The notes under the pieces were generated by a model that was given only the letters and a program-made list of their open reading frames with translations, did not search any database and was not told the origin of the DNA. Of a stretch of DNA of 64,000 nucleotides, positions 37,580 to 46,732 are shown piece by piece. The stretch's first letter is position 1. Each line of letters begins with the position of its first letter. The stretch comes from CBDFKQ01 sp965248855 (GTDB lineage Bacteria > Bacteroidota > Bacteroidia > Cytophagales > 172606-1), in assembly GCA_965248855.1 (NCBI GenBank), contig CBDFKQ010000010.1, positions 274,432 through 338,431 of the forward strand. Reading direction: 5' to 3'. The position numbers were made by a program, and so were the translations under genes.

Positions 37580-39136
37580 TTGAGTAATGAATTAGTCATT
37601 AATTCTACTCAAAATGGTGGCCGAATAGCCTTAATTCAAGATAAGAGGCTGATTGAATACCATATTGAAGAGAATGAGAATACCTTTACGGTAGGTGATA
37701 TTTATTTGGGAGTTATTAGAAAATTGGTTCCTAATCTGAACGCTGCTTTTGTTGATATTGGTTACGAAAAAGATGCTTTTTTGCATTATCATGACCTAGG
37801 CTCTAATATAAAATCGCTTAATAAATACACAAAACTTTCTCTAAGCAAACAACAGGCTACTTATAAATTAAACGAATTTGCTTCTGAGCCGGAAATAGAA
37901 AAACTGGGTAAAATCGGAGATGTTTTTACTAAAAATCAACCGGTGCTGGTTCAGGTTGTTAAAGAACCAATTTCTACCAAAGGTCCCCGTTTATCATGCG
38001 AAATTTCTATTGCAGGTCGATACCTTGTACTTGTACCTTTTTCTAATTCTGTAAGCATTTCCAAAAAAATATCTAACAGGGAAGAAAGGCAAAGGTTGCA
38101 AAGGCTTATTGCTTCTATTAAACCACAAAATTTTGGTGTAATTATCCGTACAGTTGCCGATGGAAAAGAAGTGGCAGAATTGGATAAAGATTTAAGAAAT
38201 TTAGTGGAGAAATGGGAAAATGGCTTTAAAGCTTTGCAAAATAATGCCCAACCTAAAGATAAAATTATTGGTGAAATGGGCAGGGCATCTTCTATATTAA
38301 GAGATATACTTAATTCAAGTTTTGATAACATCATGGTGGATAGTAAAGAAACCTTTGATGAAATTAAAGAGTATATACATAATATAGCGCCCGATAAAGA
38401 AAAGATTTTAAAGCTATACAATGGGAAGGTTAAGCTTTTTGAAAGCTACGGAATTGAAAAGCAAATTAAAAGTTTATTTGGCAGGTCGGTAAGTTTGCCC
38501 GGAGGAGGATATGTAATAATTGAGCATACAGAGGCCTTACACGTTATAGACGTAAACAGTGGCAACAAAGCCATTGCAGAAGCAGATCAGGAAGCTACAG
38601 CTTTTGCTGTTAACCTTGAATCAACAAAAGAAATCGCCCGCCAGTTACGACTGCGAGATATGGGCGGAATTATAGTAATCGATTTCATTGATTTAAAAAA
38701 GGCTGAGAATAAACGCCTTATTTTTGAACAGATGAAAGAAGAGATGCGAACCGACCGATCTAAATTTACTGTGTTGCCCTTAACCAAATTTGGTTTGATG
38801 CAAATTACCCGCCAACGGGTAAGACCTGAAGTAAATATTCTGACAACAGAAATTTGCCCAACCTGTGGGGGAACAGGTAAAATCACCGCAAGTATATTGG
38901 TTTCTGACAATGTTCAGAATACGCTCGATTACATATTGAGCAAACAGAATGAAAGTAACTTAAGTATAGTTCTCCATCCCTACATCCATGCCTATTTTAC
39001 AACGGGCTTACCTTCTTTGAGGATGCAATGGTTTTTTAAATATAAAAAGTGGGTTAAGCTGGTTAAAGATTCATCCATGTCATTAACCGATTATAAATTT
39101 ATTAATGGGCAAGGGGAAGAAATAGAAACAAATTAA
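37580..39136 (+). CDS. rng: Ribonuclease G/E family endoribonuclease
   Basis: This 518-residue RNase E/G-type enzyme processes 16S rRNA and other transcripts. It starts at TTG 37580. The N-terminus begins NELVINSTQNGGRIALIQDK. An S1 domain follows (GDIYLGVIRKLVPNLNAAFV, DIGYEKDAFL). The catalytic region has HVIDVNSGNK and the DNase I-like segment DMGGIIVIDFIDLKK with the two metal-binding aspartates. The zinc-link motif CPTCGGTG is near residue 430. The length is that of RNase G, without the degradosome tail of RNase E. It has its own strong terminator. Confidence 0.95.
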   Translation: MSNELVINSTQNGGRIALIQDKRLIEYHIEENENTFTVGDIYLGVIRKLVPNLNAAFVDIGYEKDAFLHYHDLGSNIKSLNKYTKLSLSKQQATYKLNEFASEPEIEKLGKIGDVFTKNQPVLVQVVKEPISTKGPRLSCEISIAGRYLVLVPFSNSVSISKKISNREERQRLQRLIASIKPQNFGVIIRTVADGKEVAELDKDLRNLVEKWENGFKALQNNAQPKDKIIGEMGRASSILRDILNSSFDNIMVDSKETFDEIKEYIHNIAPDKEKILKLYNGKVKLFESYGIEKQIKSLFGRSVSLPGGGYVIIEHTEALHVIDVNSGNKAIAEADQEATAFAVNLESTKEIARQLRLRDMGGIIVIDFIDLKKAENKRLIFEQMKEEMRTDRSKFTVLPLTKFGLMQITRQRVRPEVNILTTEICPTCGGTGKITASILVSDNVQNTLDYILSKQNESNLSIVLHPYIHAYFTTGLPSLRMQWFFKYKKWVKLVKDSSMSLTDYKFINGQGEEIETN

Positions 39137-39172
39137 AAAAAAAACTCCGCATTAGCTGCGGAGTTTTTTTTT
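39135..39172 (+). terminator. Strong intrinsic terminator after rng
   Basis: ACTCCGCA / TGCGGAGT with flanking A- and T-runs: the arms extend to about 16 bp around a 5-nt loop, ending in ten T. Confidence 0.92.
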
Positions 39173-39243
39173 AATTTGTTTTTTTTATCCTAATGGAATA
39201 TTTATTTAAGTGACTATTGTTTTTAATTTAAATTAATAAAAAC

Positions 39244-39735
39244 ATGGTTAATAATAATGAAAGTATTGAGATAAAAATAATTGATAGGTTATCTACACAA
39301 GTTACAAAAGCCGCCGGTACAACAGGTGCTTTTCTTATAGCATTTACTATAATTATAATTTGGCTTATATGTGGCCCATTTTTAAATTTTTCACCAAACT
39401 GGCAAATGTTTATAAATACTTGTACTACTATTATCACCTTTCTTATGGTATTTCTTATCCAAAAAGCTCAAAATAAGGATTCGCTTGCCATACAATTGAA
39501 ATTAAATGAATTAGTTGCTGCTAATGCCTCTGCAAGCAATCGATTGGTTAACGTAGAAAATATGACCGAAGATGAGTTAAAAGTGATTCAAAAATATTAT
39601 TCAAAGCTTAGTGACTTCGCCCAAAAAGAAGAAAAAATGCAAACCTCTCATTCCATTGATGAACAGCATGAGCAGCATAATTTCAAAAATGAAATGGAAA
39701 AAGAATTAAGTGAGCAAGGAAAAAAGAAAGTATAG
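39244..39735 (+). CDS. Low-affinity iron permease family membrane protein
   Basis: This 163-residue protein fits the low-affinity iron permease family (PF04120-type). It has an N-terminal segment IKIIDRLSTQVTKAAGTTGA and two close membrane helices (FLIAFTIIIIWLICGPFL; INTCTTIITFLMVFLIQ). The family motif KAQNKDSLAIQLKLNELVAA follows, then an acidic coiled tail. Bacterial members are half the size of fungal Fet4, and iron transport has not been established for them. It is a single gene. Confidence 0.85.
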   Translation: MVNNNESIEIKIIDRLSTQVTKAAGTTGAFLIAFTIIIIWLICGPFLNFSPNWQMFINTCTTIITFLMVFLIQKAQNKDSLAIQLKLNELVAANASASNRLVNVENMTEDELKVIQKYYSKLSDFAQKEEKMQTSHSIDEQHEQHNFKNEMEKELSEQGKKKV

Positions 39736-39834
39736 TATTGATAAATTAAAATTTTATTAATTAGATATTTGATTTAGACTAACAATACATGCCGTTAAGT
39801 CTTAAAACATTTTTGTATATAACGTTAAAAACAT

Positions 39835-41298
39835 TTAGAGATTAATCATTTTTTCAAGCCATTGTTTTATCGGCAAATAAATTAGAAACTGACTTTCGAA
39901 TTCGTCCATTTCTAATTCTTTTATTTTTGTCAAAGCTTCTTTCAGTAAGGCTTTTTGATTTCCAGAGCCTAAAAGGTCTTTAATAAGCCTGATGATTAAA
40001 TCCCATAGTTTATACCTGTTCTTTTCTTTTGCCAATTTCCGCTCTATAGATCTGATTTCATAATGAAGGAAATCAAAATCCTCCATTAGTATATGAATCA
40101 TTACAGAAAGCATTTTACTTAAATAATAGCTTTTTTTATTTGGTTGATTGTTTTTGGGGTCCTGTATTTTAGAAATTATTTTCAAACTTTTCTTATAATC
40201 TCCCGCAACAAACAGTATAACGGCAAACTGAAAATGAAGCAGAAAGTTATAGTTTTCGGGAAGAAAATTTTGTTTTGTAATCAAAGCATTATAATGCTCT
40301 TTTACCATATCTGAGCCGGTTAATTGAGCACCGTCAATAAAAATGGAACACTCATGAGTAAAATAAAAAAAATCACGGTAAGTCGTCAGTAACTCACCAT
40401 CCGTCTTCAACTCTTTCAGCTTCTCGAGAAAATAAAGCATTTCATTATGTTGTTTGAGCGATCTTAAGGTATATAAAATATCGTCTAAAAGGAAGAGATA
40501 GGATAAGTTATCGATCCTTCCTGTTAAAACGCCTTGCTTAAATAATTCTTCCAATTCATAACAAATTTTTAACGCTCCATTCCGGTCGCCGCTCATCCGA
40601 AAATAAATGTATTGAAACCTCAAATGTGCTTTATCGGAATTAAATAAAGTGTAATTTTTATTTGATCGGATCCTGAATTCTTCAATCAATAAATCATTAA
40701 GGTTTGCCACTTCTTCGGCTTTTTTTGGAGATCCATTTGTAATAAATCTTAATTGAAGAATTTGATATAAGGATTGGTGTTTATTAATAAATAGTTCTTT
40801 GTATAAATTTTCCTCAATGCTTTCCTGTTTGGTCAATAAATCTATTTCTGATATTTGTGGGAAATCCAACGCATTTAAATATTCTATTTCTAAAACCCCG
40901 AGTTCTGCAAGAATAAAATGTTTTTCATATTTTTCTGCCTGTTCTTTTGTACTTGTTAATTCTTTGAAACATTGATCGTATAAGCCTTTGTTAAATAATA
41001 TTTTAATTTCTATAATTTTATTATAAAGCAAAGGCTCTGCGGCCTTCGACTCTTCGAAGGCTCTAAGAGTTTTCATTATAACTTTATAGAGGTATTTCCT
41101 GCTGGTTTCGTATTCACTTTTTGAATACTTTTTTTCAAATTGAACACGTGCATCCTCCCAGGTTTTTGATGTTGACATTGTTTCATATAAAAATAGAAAT
41201 TTCTTTCCCTTCTTTAAATCAACACTACGGCTGAAAATATTTCTTTCCGCGGCAATAAGGGAATTCACCAACAAAAAAAGATCTTTTGTTTGTATCAT
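39835..41298 (-). CDS. All-helical hypothetical protein (TPR-like)
   Basis: This 487-residue protein has no signal or membrane segment and is predicted to be helical throughout. It has repeat-like helix pairs such as NKGLYDQCFKELTSTKEQAE and ALKICYELEELFKQG, and a charged composition. The N-terminus (FLLVNSLIAAERNIFSRSVD) appears well ordered. It stands alone, divergent from ribokinase across 144 bp. I do not recognise a named family. TPR-like scaffolding is a structural guess only. Confidence 0.6.
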   Translation of the reverse strand: MIQTKDLFLLVNSLIAAERNIFSRSVDLKKGKKFLFLYETMSTSKTWEDARVQFEKKYSKSEYETSRKYLYKVIMKTLRAFEESKAAEPLLYNKIIEIKILFNKGLYDQCFKELTSTKEQAEKYEKHFILAELGVLEIEYLNALDFPQISEIDLLTKQESIEENLYKELFINKHQSLYQILQLRFITNGSPKKAEEVANLNDLLIEEFRIRSNKNYTLFNSDKAHLRFQYIYFRMSGDRNGALKICYELEELFKQGVLTGRIDNLSYLFLLDDILYTLRSLKQHNEMLYFLEKLKELKTDGELLTTYRDFFYFTHECSIFIDGAQLTGSDMVKEHYNALITKQNFLPENYNFLLHFQFAVILFVAGDYKKSLKIISKIQDPKNNQPNKKSYYLSKMLSVMIHILMEDFDFLHYEIRSIERKLAKEKNRYKLWDLIIRLIKDLLGSGNQKALLKEALTKIKELEMDEFESQFLIYLPIKQWLEKMINL

Positions 41299-41442
41299 TT
41301 ATGTCAGTTTAATTGATGTAATATTACTATAACTTAATTATTTATAAGAATATTATAATTTAACTAATGTCAGTTTGAATAGAAAATTGGCTTTCGAAAA
41401 CAATCTGCTTTTTCGACATTTGAAATTAAAAATTTAGCCGTG

Positions 41443-42381
41443 ATGTCTAAGATATTAGTGATTGGAAGCATAAACACAGATATGGTTGTAAAGGCTTCCC
41501 ACTTTCCCTTGCCGGGAGAAACAGTAATGGGAGATAAATTTTTTATGTTCTCCGGAGGCAAGGGTGCTAACCAGGCAGTCGCAGCAGCACGGTTAAATAG
41601 CTCTGTTTCATTTCTGGGGAAGGTAGGAAATGATATTTTTGGGAAACAGGCTATTCAAAAACTTCAAAAAGAAACAATAAATACAAAGTTTATTTTTACT
41701 GACTCCGAAACTCCTTCAGGTGTTGCATTAATAACTGTGGATGCAAAAGGTGAAAACAGTATTGTAGTTTCACCCGGTGCCAATGCAAATTTAAATTACA
41801 ATGATTTGCTTCAGGCAAAAGAAATTATTCAGGAATCTGATATTATTCTTATGCAGTTGGAAATTTCTGTTGATGTAGTTTTTGAAGCCGCTAAGCAGGC
41901 ATTTGGTCTTAACAAGTTGGTGGTTCTTAATACTGCGCCGGCCCTTCCGCTACCTCCTGAGATTTATAATTATCTATACTTGATTACCCCCAATAAATCG
42001 GAAGCGGAAGCTCTTTCAGGAATTAAAATTAATAAGCCGGAAGATGCAGGAAGAGCAGGTTTTGCACTTATTAAAAAAGGAGTGAAACATGTAGTTATAA
42101 CATTAGGTGCCGAAGGGGCTTTTTTACTTGAAGGTAATAAAGAAGGAGTTTTTCTTAAATCGCCTAAAGTAAATGCAGTAGATACTACAGCTGCGGGAGA
42201 TATTTTTAATGGAGCATTAACAAGCGGACTTTCGAATGGTAAATCTTTAAAAGATGCAGTAATTTTTGCAAATGCTGCCGCTGCGCTTTCTGTTACAAAA
42301 ATGGGTGCTCAATCCTCTGCTCCGTATATGAAAGAGGTAAATGATTTTTTAAAAAATAATTTAACAATATTAAAAACATGA
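41443..42381 (+). CDS. rbsK: Ribokinase
   Basis: This PfkB-family kinase phosphorylates ribose to ribose-5-phosphate. The ATG at 41443 is preferred over the GTG immediately before it. It begins MSKILVIGSINTDMVV, with the sugar-binding motif FSGGKGANQAVAAARL near residues 38-53. The C-terminal signature AVDTTAAGDIFNGAL contains the catalytic base Asp in AAGD. At about 312 residues the length is typical. Its stop overlaps the start of the next gene (ATGA), so the two are translationally coupled. This argues that ribose arises from the neighbouring ADP-ribosylglycohydrolase reaction. Confidence 0.96.
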   Translation: MSKILVIGSINTDMVVKASHFPLPGETVMGDKFFMFSGGKGANQAVAAARLNSSVSFLGKVGNDIFGKQAIQKLQKETINTKFIFTDSETPSGVALITVDAKGENSIVVSPGANANLNYNDLLQAKEIIQESDIILMQLEISVDVVFEAAKQAFGLNKLVVLNTAPALPLPPEIYNYLYLITPNKSEAEALSGIKINKPEDAGRAGFALIKKGVKHVVITLGAEGAFLLEGNKEGVFLKSPKVNAVDTTAAGDIFNGALTSGLSNGKSLKDAVIFANAAAALSVTKMGAQSSAPYMKEVNDFLKNNLTILKT

Positions 42382-43910
42382 AAAATTTAACAATATTTCT
42401 TCTCGCTTTTCTCTTTGGTTTACATTTCGTAAAAGGTCAGGAAAAACATATTTTTTTATCAAAAGAAGAATTAAAAGATAAAATTAAAGGCGGTTGGGCA
42501 GGGCAAACGATAGGTGTTACTTTTGGAGGCCCTACCGAATTCCAGTTTTGTGGAACAATGGTTAACGACTACCAACCTATTGTATGGTATGATGGATATT
42601 TAAAAAAAACTATGGAAGCAACACCGGGCTTATACGATGATATATACATGGATTTGACTTTTGTTGATATTTTTGAAAAAGAAGGTTTGGATGCACCCGT
42701 TACTTCTTTTGCAAAAGGTTACGCCAATGCAGGGTATGTTTTATGGCATGCTAATCAGGTTGGAAGATACAATATACTTCATAACATTGCATCCCCCGAG
42801 TCAGGTCATTGGCTAAACAATCCTCATGCAGATTGCATAGATTATCAAATAGAATCTGATTTTTCCGGTTTAATGTCACCGGGGATGCCCAATACAGCGG
42901 GCGCGATCAGTGATAAAATAGGTCATATCATGAATTATGGTGACGGATGGTATGGTGGAGTATTTGTAGGTGCTATGTACTCCGTTTCTTTTACTTCCAA
43001 AAACATTAATTATATAGTTAAAGAAGCTTTAAAAACAATTCCTTCACAAAGTGAATTTTATAAATGTATTTCTGATGTGATTCTTTGGCATCAAAAATAT
43101 CCTAATGATTGGAAATCAACCTGGTTCGAAATTCAAAAAAAGTGGACCTCAGATATCGGATGCCCGGATGGTGTATTTCGTGCTTTTAATATTGATGCTA
43201 AAGTAAATGCAGCTTATGTAGTGCTTGGTTTACTTTACGGACAGGGGGATTTTAGTAAAACTTTAGAAATTTCAACCAGAGCAGGTCAAGACTCCGATTG
43301 TAACCCATCGTCTGCAGGTGGAATTTTAGGGACTATCTTAGGTTATAAAAATATTCCGGCTTATTGGAAAATGGGATTAAAAGAATCCGAACAACTTAAT
43401 TTTAAATATACTGCCATGTCTTTAGAGAAAGTTTATGATATAAGCTTTAATCATGCTATAAAAAATATACAGAGAAATAAAGGAACAGTAGAAGGGGACA
43501 AAGTTACAATTGCTGTTCAGCAACCTATAGCAGTAAGGTTCGAAAAAAGTTTTGAAGGGCATTATCCGGTTAAGAAAATAAATTATAACTACATTCTAAA
43601 GGATGAATTTGGTTTTGATTTTGAAGGTATCGGTTTTGTAATAACCGGCGGTTACGATAAGTGGGATAATGAAAGTAAAATAATACCACTTTTAGATGTT
43701 ATTATTGATGGGGGGAAAGTAGAAACAGTTGAACTCCCTCAAAGCTATATTACCAGAAGGCATGAGTTATTTTGGAAATATCAATTGCCCAAAGGTAAAC
43801 ATACAGTAAAATTTAAAGTAAGAAACCTTCCCCAATCCGCTTCATTAAAGCTGGGTGATTTAATTATATATAACTACAAGCCCGATACAAGCCAACTCGG
43901 TAATAAATAA
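42378..43910 (+). CDS. Exported ADP-ribosylglycohydrolase-family protein
   Basis: This 510-residue protein has a signal peptide (NLTIFLLAFLFGLHFVKGQ) followed by an ADP-ribosylglycohydrolase domain. The family's Mg-binding sites are seen in YDDIYMDLTFVD and RAGQDSDCNPSSAGGILGTI, and the GGWAGQTIGVTFGGPTE entry motif is near residue 36. The last 130 residues are a beta-rich accessory domain. Members cleave N- or O-glycosidic ADP-ribose-type bonds. As an exported enzyme next to ribokinase and a transporter, it may release ribose from external ribosyl compounds, which is inference. The start overlaps the rbsK stop by 4 bp. Confidence 0.9.
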   Translation: MKNLTIFLLAFLFGLHFVKGQEKHIFLSKEELKDKIKGGWAGQTIGVTFGGPTEFQFCGTMVNDYQPIVWYDGYLKKTMEATPGLYDDIYMDLTFVDIFEKEGLDAPVTSFAKGYANAGYVLWHANQVGRYNILHNIASPESGHWLNNPHADCIDYQIESDFSGLMSPGMPNTAGAISDKIGHIMNYGDGWYGGVFVGAMYSVSFTSKNINYIVKEALKTIPSQSEFYKCISDVILWHQKYPNDWKSTWFEIQKKWTSDIGCPDGVFRAFNIDAKVNAAYVVLGLLYGQGDFSKTLEISTRAGQDSDCNPSSAGGILGTILGYKNIPAYWKMGLKESEQLNFKYTAMSLEKVYDISFNHAIKNIQRNKGTVEGDKVTIAVQQPIAVRFEKSFEGHYPVKKINYNYILKDEFGFDFEGIGFVITGGYDKWDNESKIIPLLDVIIDGGKVETVELPQSYITRRHELFWKYQLPKGKHTVKFKVRNLPQSASLKLGDLIIYNYKPDTSQLGNK

Positions 43911-43927
43911 ATGTTAAAAATTATAAA

Positions 43928-44923
43928 ATGTTTATCATAAACGATTATTCAACAGCGATTATTTTTTGTGTTATTACCATGCTTTGTTGGGGCTCTTGGG
44001 GGAATACCCAAAAGTTTGCAGAAAAATCATGGAGGTTTGAACTGTTTTATTGGGATTATGTACTAGGAATGCTCTTTTCCTCTTTAGTTCTTGCCGTAAC
44101 TTTAGGTAATTCCGGTTTGAGTGGCAGGGGATTTTTTGAAGATATCCGCCAGGTAAAATTAAATTTTGTAACTTCAGCAATGGTGGGAGGAGTTATTTTC
44201 AATGCTGCAAATATACTTTTGGGAGTTGCTATTTCAATCGCCGGCATATCCGTAGCTTTTCCCGTAGCTATAGGGATTGCTTTGGTATTGGGAGTACTTG
44301 TAAACTATTATTATATTCCGGAAGGAAATCCTGTATTAATTTTTGGAGGTGTTTTTTTAATAGTAATTGCTATAATTTTAAATGCAATAGCTTTTAAGCG
44401 AAAGTCTAAAAATTCAGGTATAAATGTGAAGGGGCTTATGATTTCTATAGTAAGTGGATTATTAATGGGCTTGTTCTATAGTTTTGTATCCAACTCAATA
44501 TTTCCTGATTTTAATCATCCGATTAACGGAATGTTAAGTCCTTATACTGCACTGTTTTTCTTTGCAATTGGTGTTTTCTTAAGCAACCTTATATTTAATA
44601 CAATTTTGATGATGAAACCTTTAACCGGTATGCCGGTAAAATATAATATGTATTTTACCGGATCATTTAAAAACCACTTGATGGGTTTTACAGGTGGATT
44701 GATATGGTTTATAGGAATGTCTTTTAATATTATTGCTTCGGGAACTGCAGGACCGGTTATATCTTATGGGTTGGGGCAGGGCGCTACAATTGTGGCAGCG
44801 TTGTGGGGAATTTATGTTTGGAAAGAATTTGAGGAAGCATCTAAAAATACAAAAACACTTCTTAATTTAATGTTAATTATATATTTAGCCGGTATCGTTT
44901 TAATAGTTTTGGCTAAAAATTAA
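43928..44923 (+). CDS. GRP/RhaT-type sugar transporter (10 TM)
   Basis: This 331-residue membrane protein has about ten hydrophobic helices and fits the drug/metabolite superfamily branch of glucose/ribose porters (GlcU/RhaT-like). It begins with IIFCVITMLCWGSWGNTQKF. Later stretches include AGISVAFPVAIGIALVLGVL and FIGMSFNIIASGTAGPVISY. It is 17 bp after the glycohydrolase gene, so it is in one operon with it and rbsK. Its likely substrate is ribose or a riboside, by context only. Confidence 0.88.
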   Translation: MFIINDYSTAIIFCVITMLCWGSWGNTQKFAEKSWRFELFYWDYVLGMLFSSLVLAVTLGNSGLSGRGFFEDIRQVKLNFVTSAMVGGVIFNAANILLGVAISIAGISVAFPVAIGIALVLGVLVNYYYIPEGNPVLIFGGVFLIVIAIILNAIAFKRKSKNSGINVKGLMISIVSGLLMGLFYSFVSNSIFPDFNHPINGMLSPYTALFFFAIGVFLSNLIFNTILMMKPLTGMPVKYNMYFTGSFKNHLMGFTGGLIWFIGMSFNIIASGTAGPVISYGLGQGATIVAALWGIYVWKEFEEASKNTKTLLNLMLIIYLAGIVLIVLAKN

Positions 44924-45031
44924 AAATCAATCCAATCAGTTAAATTACTGCGCGTAAATTTGTTTGAGAGTTTTTGCGAATGCCTACCGGGCAAGCAATT
45001 ATTATTCAAAATCACTCAATAAACATTTACG

Positions 45032-45063
45032 TTGAAAATTAGATGTTTTTTTTCCTACTTTTG
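45032..45063 (+). promoter_or_regulatory. Bacteroidota-type promoter of rseP
   Basis: TTG at 45032-45034 and TACTTTTG at 45056-45063, 21 bp apart, match the TTG/TAnnTTTG pattern. The expected 5' leader is about 75 nt. Confidence 0.6.
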
Positions 45064-45145
45064 CAAATGTTAGCGGTAATACCCCTTTCAATAATGCGCT
45101 GAATTTTTTTTCAGCCAGAGTTTTAAATCTTCAAATTTATTATAA

Positions 45146-46462
45146 ATGGATATTATTGGTATTTTGGTGATGGCAGGTCAGTTGATTTTGGCTTTGTCAA
45201 TACTTGTTGCTCTACATGAATTGGGACATTTACTTACTGCCAAATGGTTTAAAATGCGGGTAGATCAATATTCAATCGGTTTCCCTCCCAAAATATTTGG
45301 TTTTAAAAAAGGTGAGACAGAATATATGATCGGGGCAATTCCATTAGGAGGATATGTAAAAATTGCAGGGATGATAGATGAATCTCTTGATACTGCAACT
45401 TTAAATGAACCTCCCAAGCCTTGGGAATTCCGTTCAAAACCTGCCTGGCAACGCTTAATAGTTATGTTGGGAGGGATTGTAGTAAATATTATTACAGGGA
45501 TTGTTATTTTTATTCTGCTTACATATATATATGGTAAAACGTTTGAACCCGCTTCTAAAATTGATGGGATTGTGGCTCATAAATACGCTGAAAACATTGG
45601 ATTAAAAACGGGCGACAGATTGATAAAAATAAACGGAAAAGAAATAAATAATTTTAATGAAGAAATAAAAGATGCTCTATTGGGATCTAATTCTGTTTTC
45701 ACAATTGAAAGAGAAGGAAAACAACAAAACATTAAAATCCCTAATAATTTAATTGAAAAGCTTTCCGACAAAAAAAGCGCGGGCCAGTTTATTGAACCCT
45801 TTTATGTTTTTTCGGTAGGTGAAATTGAACCGGGCAGCCCTGCAGAAAAAGGAGGGTTAAAAGAAAAAGATAAAATAATCCGGGTTGATGAAACACCTAT
45901 AAAATATTTTCATCAAATGACACAGGCTCTTGCATTACAAAAAGGAAAAGAAACAAAAATTATTGTAATAAGGGATGGTAAACAAAAAATTTTAGAAACA
46001 AGGGTCGATACAGCAGGCCATCTGGGTTTTCATGCCTTTTTAGAAAATAAAGAACATGTTTCATATTCATTTGGGGAATCGGTAAAGATCGGTACGGTAG
46101 ATGCCTTTAAAATAGTTTATGATCAGATAAAAGGATTCGGTAAAATGTTTAAAGGAGAAATAAATCCTTTAAAGTCATTAAGCGGACCAATAGGAATCGC
46201 AAAAATGTTTGGCAGAGTATGGGATTGGGTAAGATTTTGGCAATTAACAGGATTTTTATCAATGGTGTTGGCTTTTATGAATTTACTTCCTATTCCTGCA
46301 CTCGATGGTGGCCATGTTATATTTTTAGTTTATGAGATTGTTTCAGGAAGAAAGCCTTCTGATAAGTTTTTAGAAATCGCCCAAAAAGCCGGGATGGTTT
46401 TTTTACTTGCCTTAATGGCTTTTGTTATTTTCAGTGATATTATTAAAAGTTTTATTAAGTAA
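45146..46462 (+). CDS. rseP: RIP metalloprotease RseP (site-2 protease)
   Basis: This intramembrane zinc protease (438 aa) acts in regulated proteolysis of anti-sigma factors and signal-peptide remnants. The zinc site HELGH is at residues 24-28 in the first helix, and the third ligand is in the conserved NLLPIPALDGGH near 385-396. Two PDZ domains lie between (DKIIRVDETPIKYFHQM marks the second). The family motif YMIGAIPLGGYVKIAGMID is present. In many Bacteroidota dxr lies upstream, but here an intergenic gap with its own promoter does. Confidence 0.95.
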   Translation: MDIIGILVMAGQLILALSILVALHELGHLLTAKWFKMRVDQYSIGFPPKIFGFKKGETEYMIGAIPLGGYVKIAGMIDESLDTATLNEPPKPWEFRSKPAWQRLIVMLGGIVVNIITGIVIFILLTYIYGKTFEPASKIDGIVAHKYAENIGLKTGDRLIKINGKEINNFNEEIKDALLGSNSVFTIEREGKQQNIKIPNNLIEKLSDKKSAGQFIEPFYVFSVGEIEPGSPAEKGGLKEKDKIIRVDETPIKYFHQMTQALALQKGKETKIIVIRDGKQKILETRVDTAGHLGFHAFLENKEHVSYSFGESVKIGTVDAFKIVYDQIKGFGKMFKGEINPLKSLSGPIGIAKMFGRVWDWVRFWQLTGFLSMVLAFMNLLPIPALDGGHVIFLVYEIVSGRKPSDKFLEIAQKAGMVFLLALMAFVIFSDIIKSFIK

Positions 46463-46571
46463 AATAATGCATTAAATGGATTTAAAATTCATAATTAACA
46501 CAGGATAATAAGCTTTAGAATTTTTAAGAACGAAATAAATTAGATATACTAAATAATAATCCTCTTTTTTC

Positions 46572-46624
46572 AAATCCTTTAATCTTAATTCAGAATCTTT
46601 GTCTGAATTAAGATCAAAGGATTT
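46572..46624. terminator. Long hairpin between rseP and uvrB
   Basis: The 23-nt arms starting AAATCCTTTAATCTTAATTC (one mismatch) enclose a 7-nt loop at 46595-46601. It is located between convergent genes and probably terminates both. Confidence 0.7.
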
Positions 46625-46630
46625 ATCTTT

Positions 46631-46673
46631 AGTATCAATATCGTTTTATCAATATCGTTATTTTGATATTTAA
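46631..46673. repeat. AT-rich palindromic intergenic repeat, copy 6
   Basis: ATCAATATCGTTTTATCAAT, then ATCGTTATTTTGATATT. This is the fullest version of the family. It is flanked by two similar copies of a segment of about 40 bp (46557-46597 and 46689-46735). Confidence 0.7.
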
Positions 46674-46732
46674 GAATTAAGAATAATTAAATCCTCTTTT
46701 TCCTAAAATCTTTTAATCCTAATTCAGAATAT

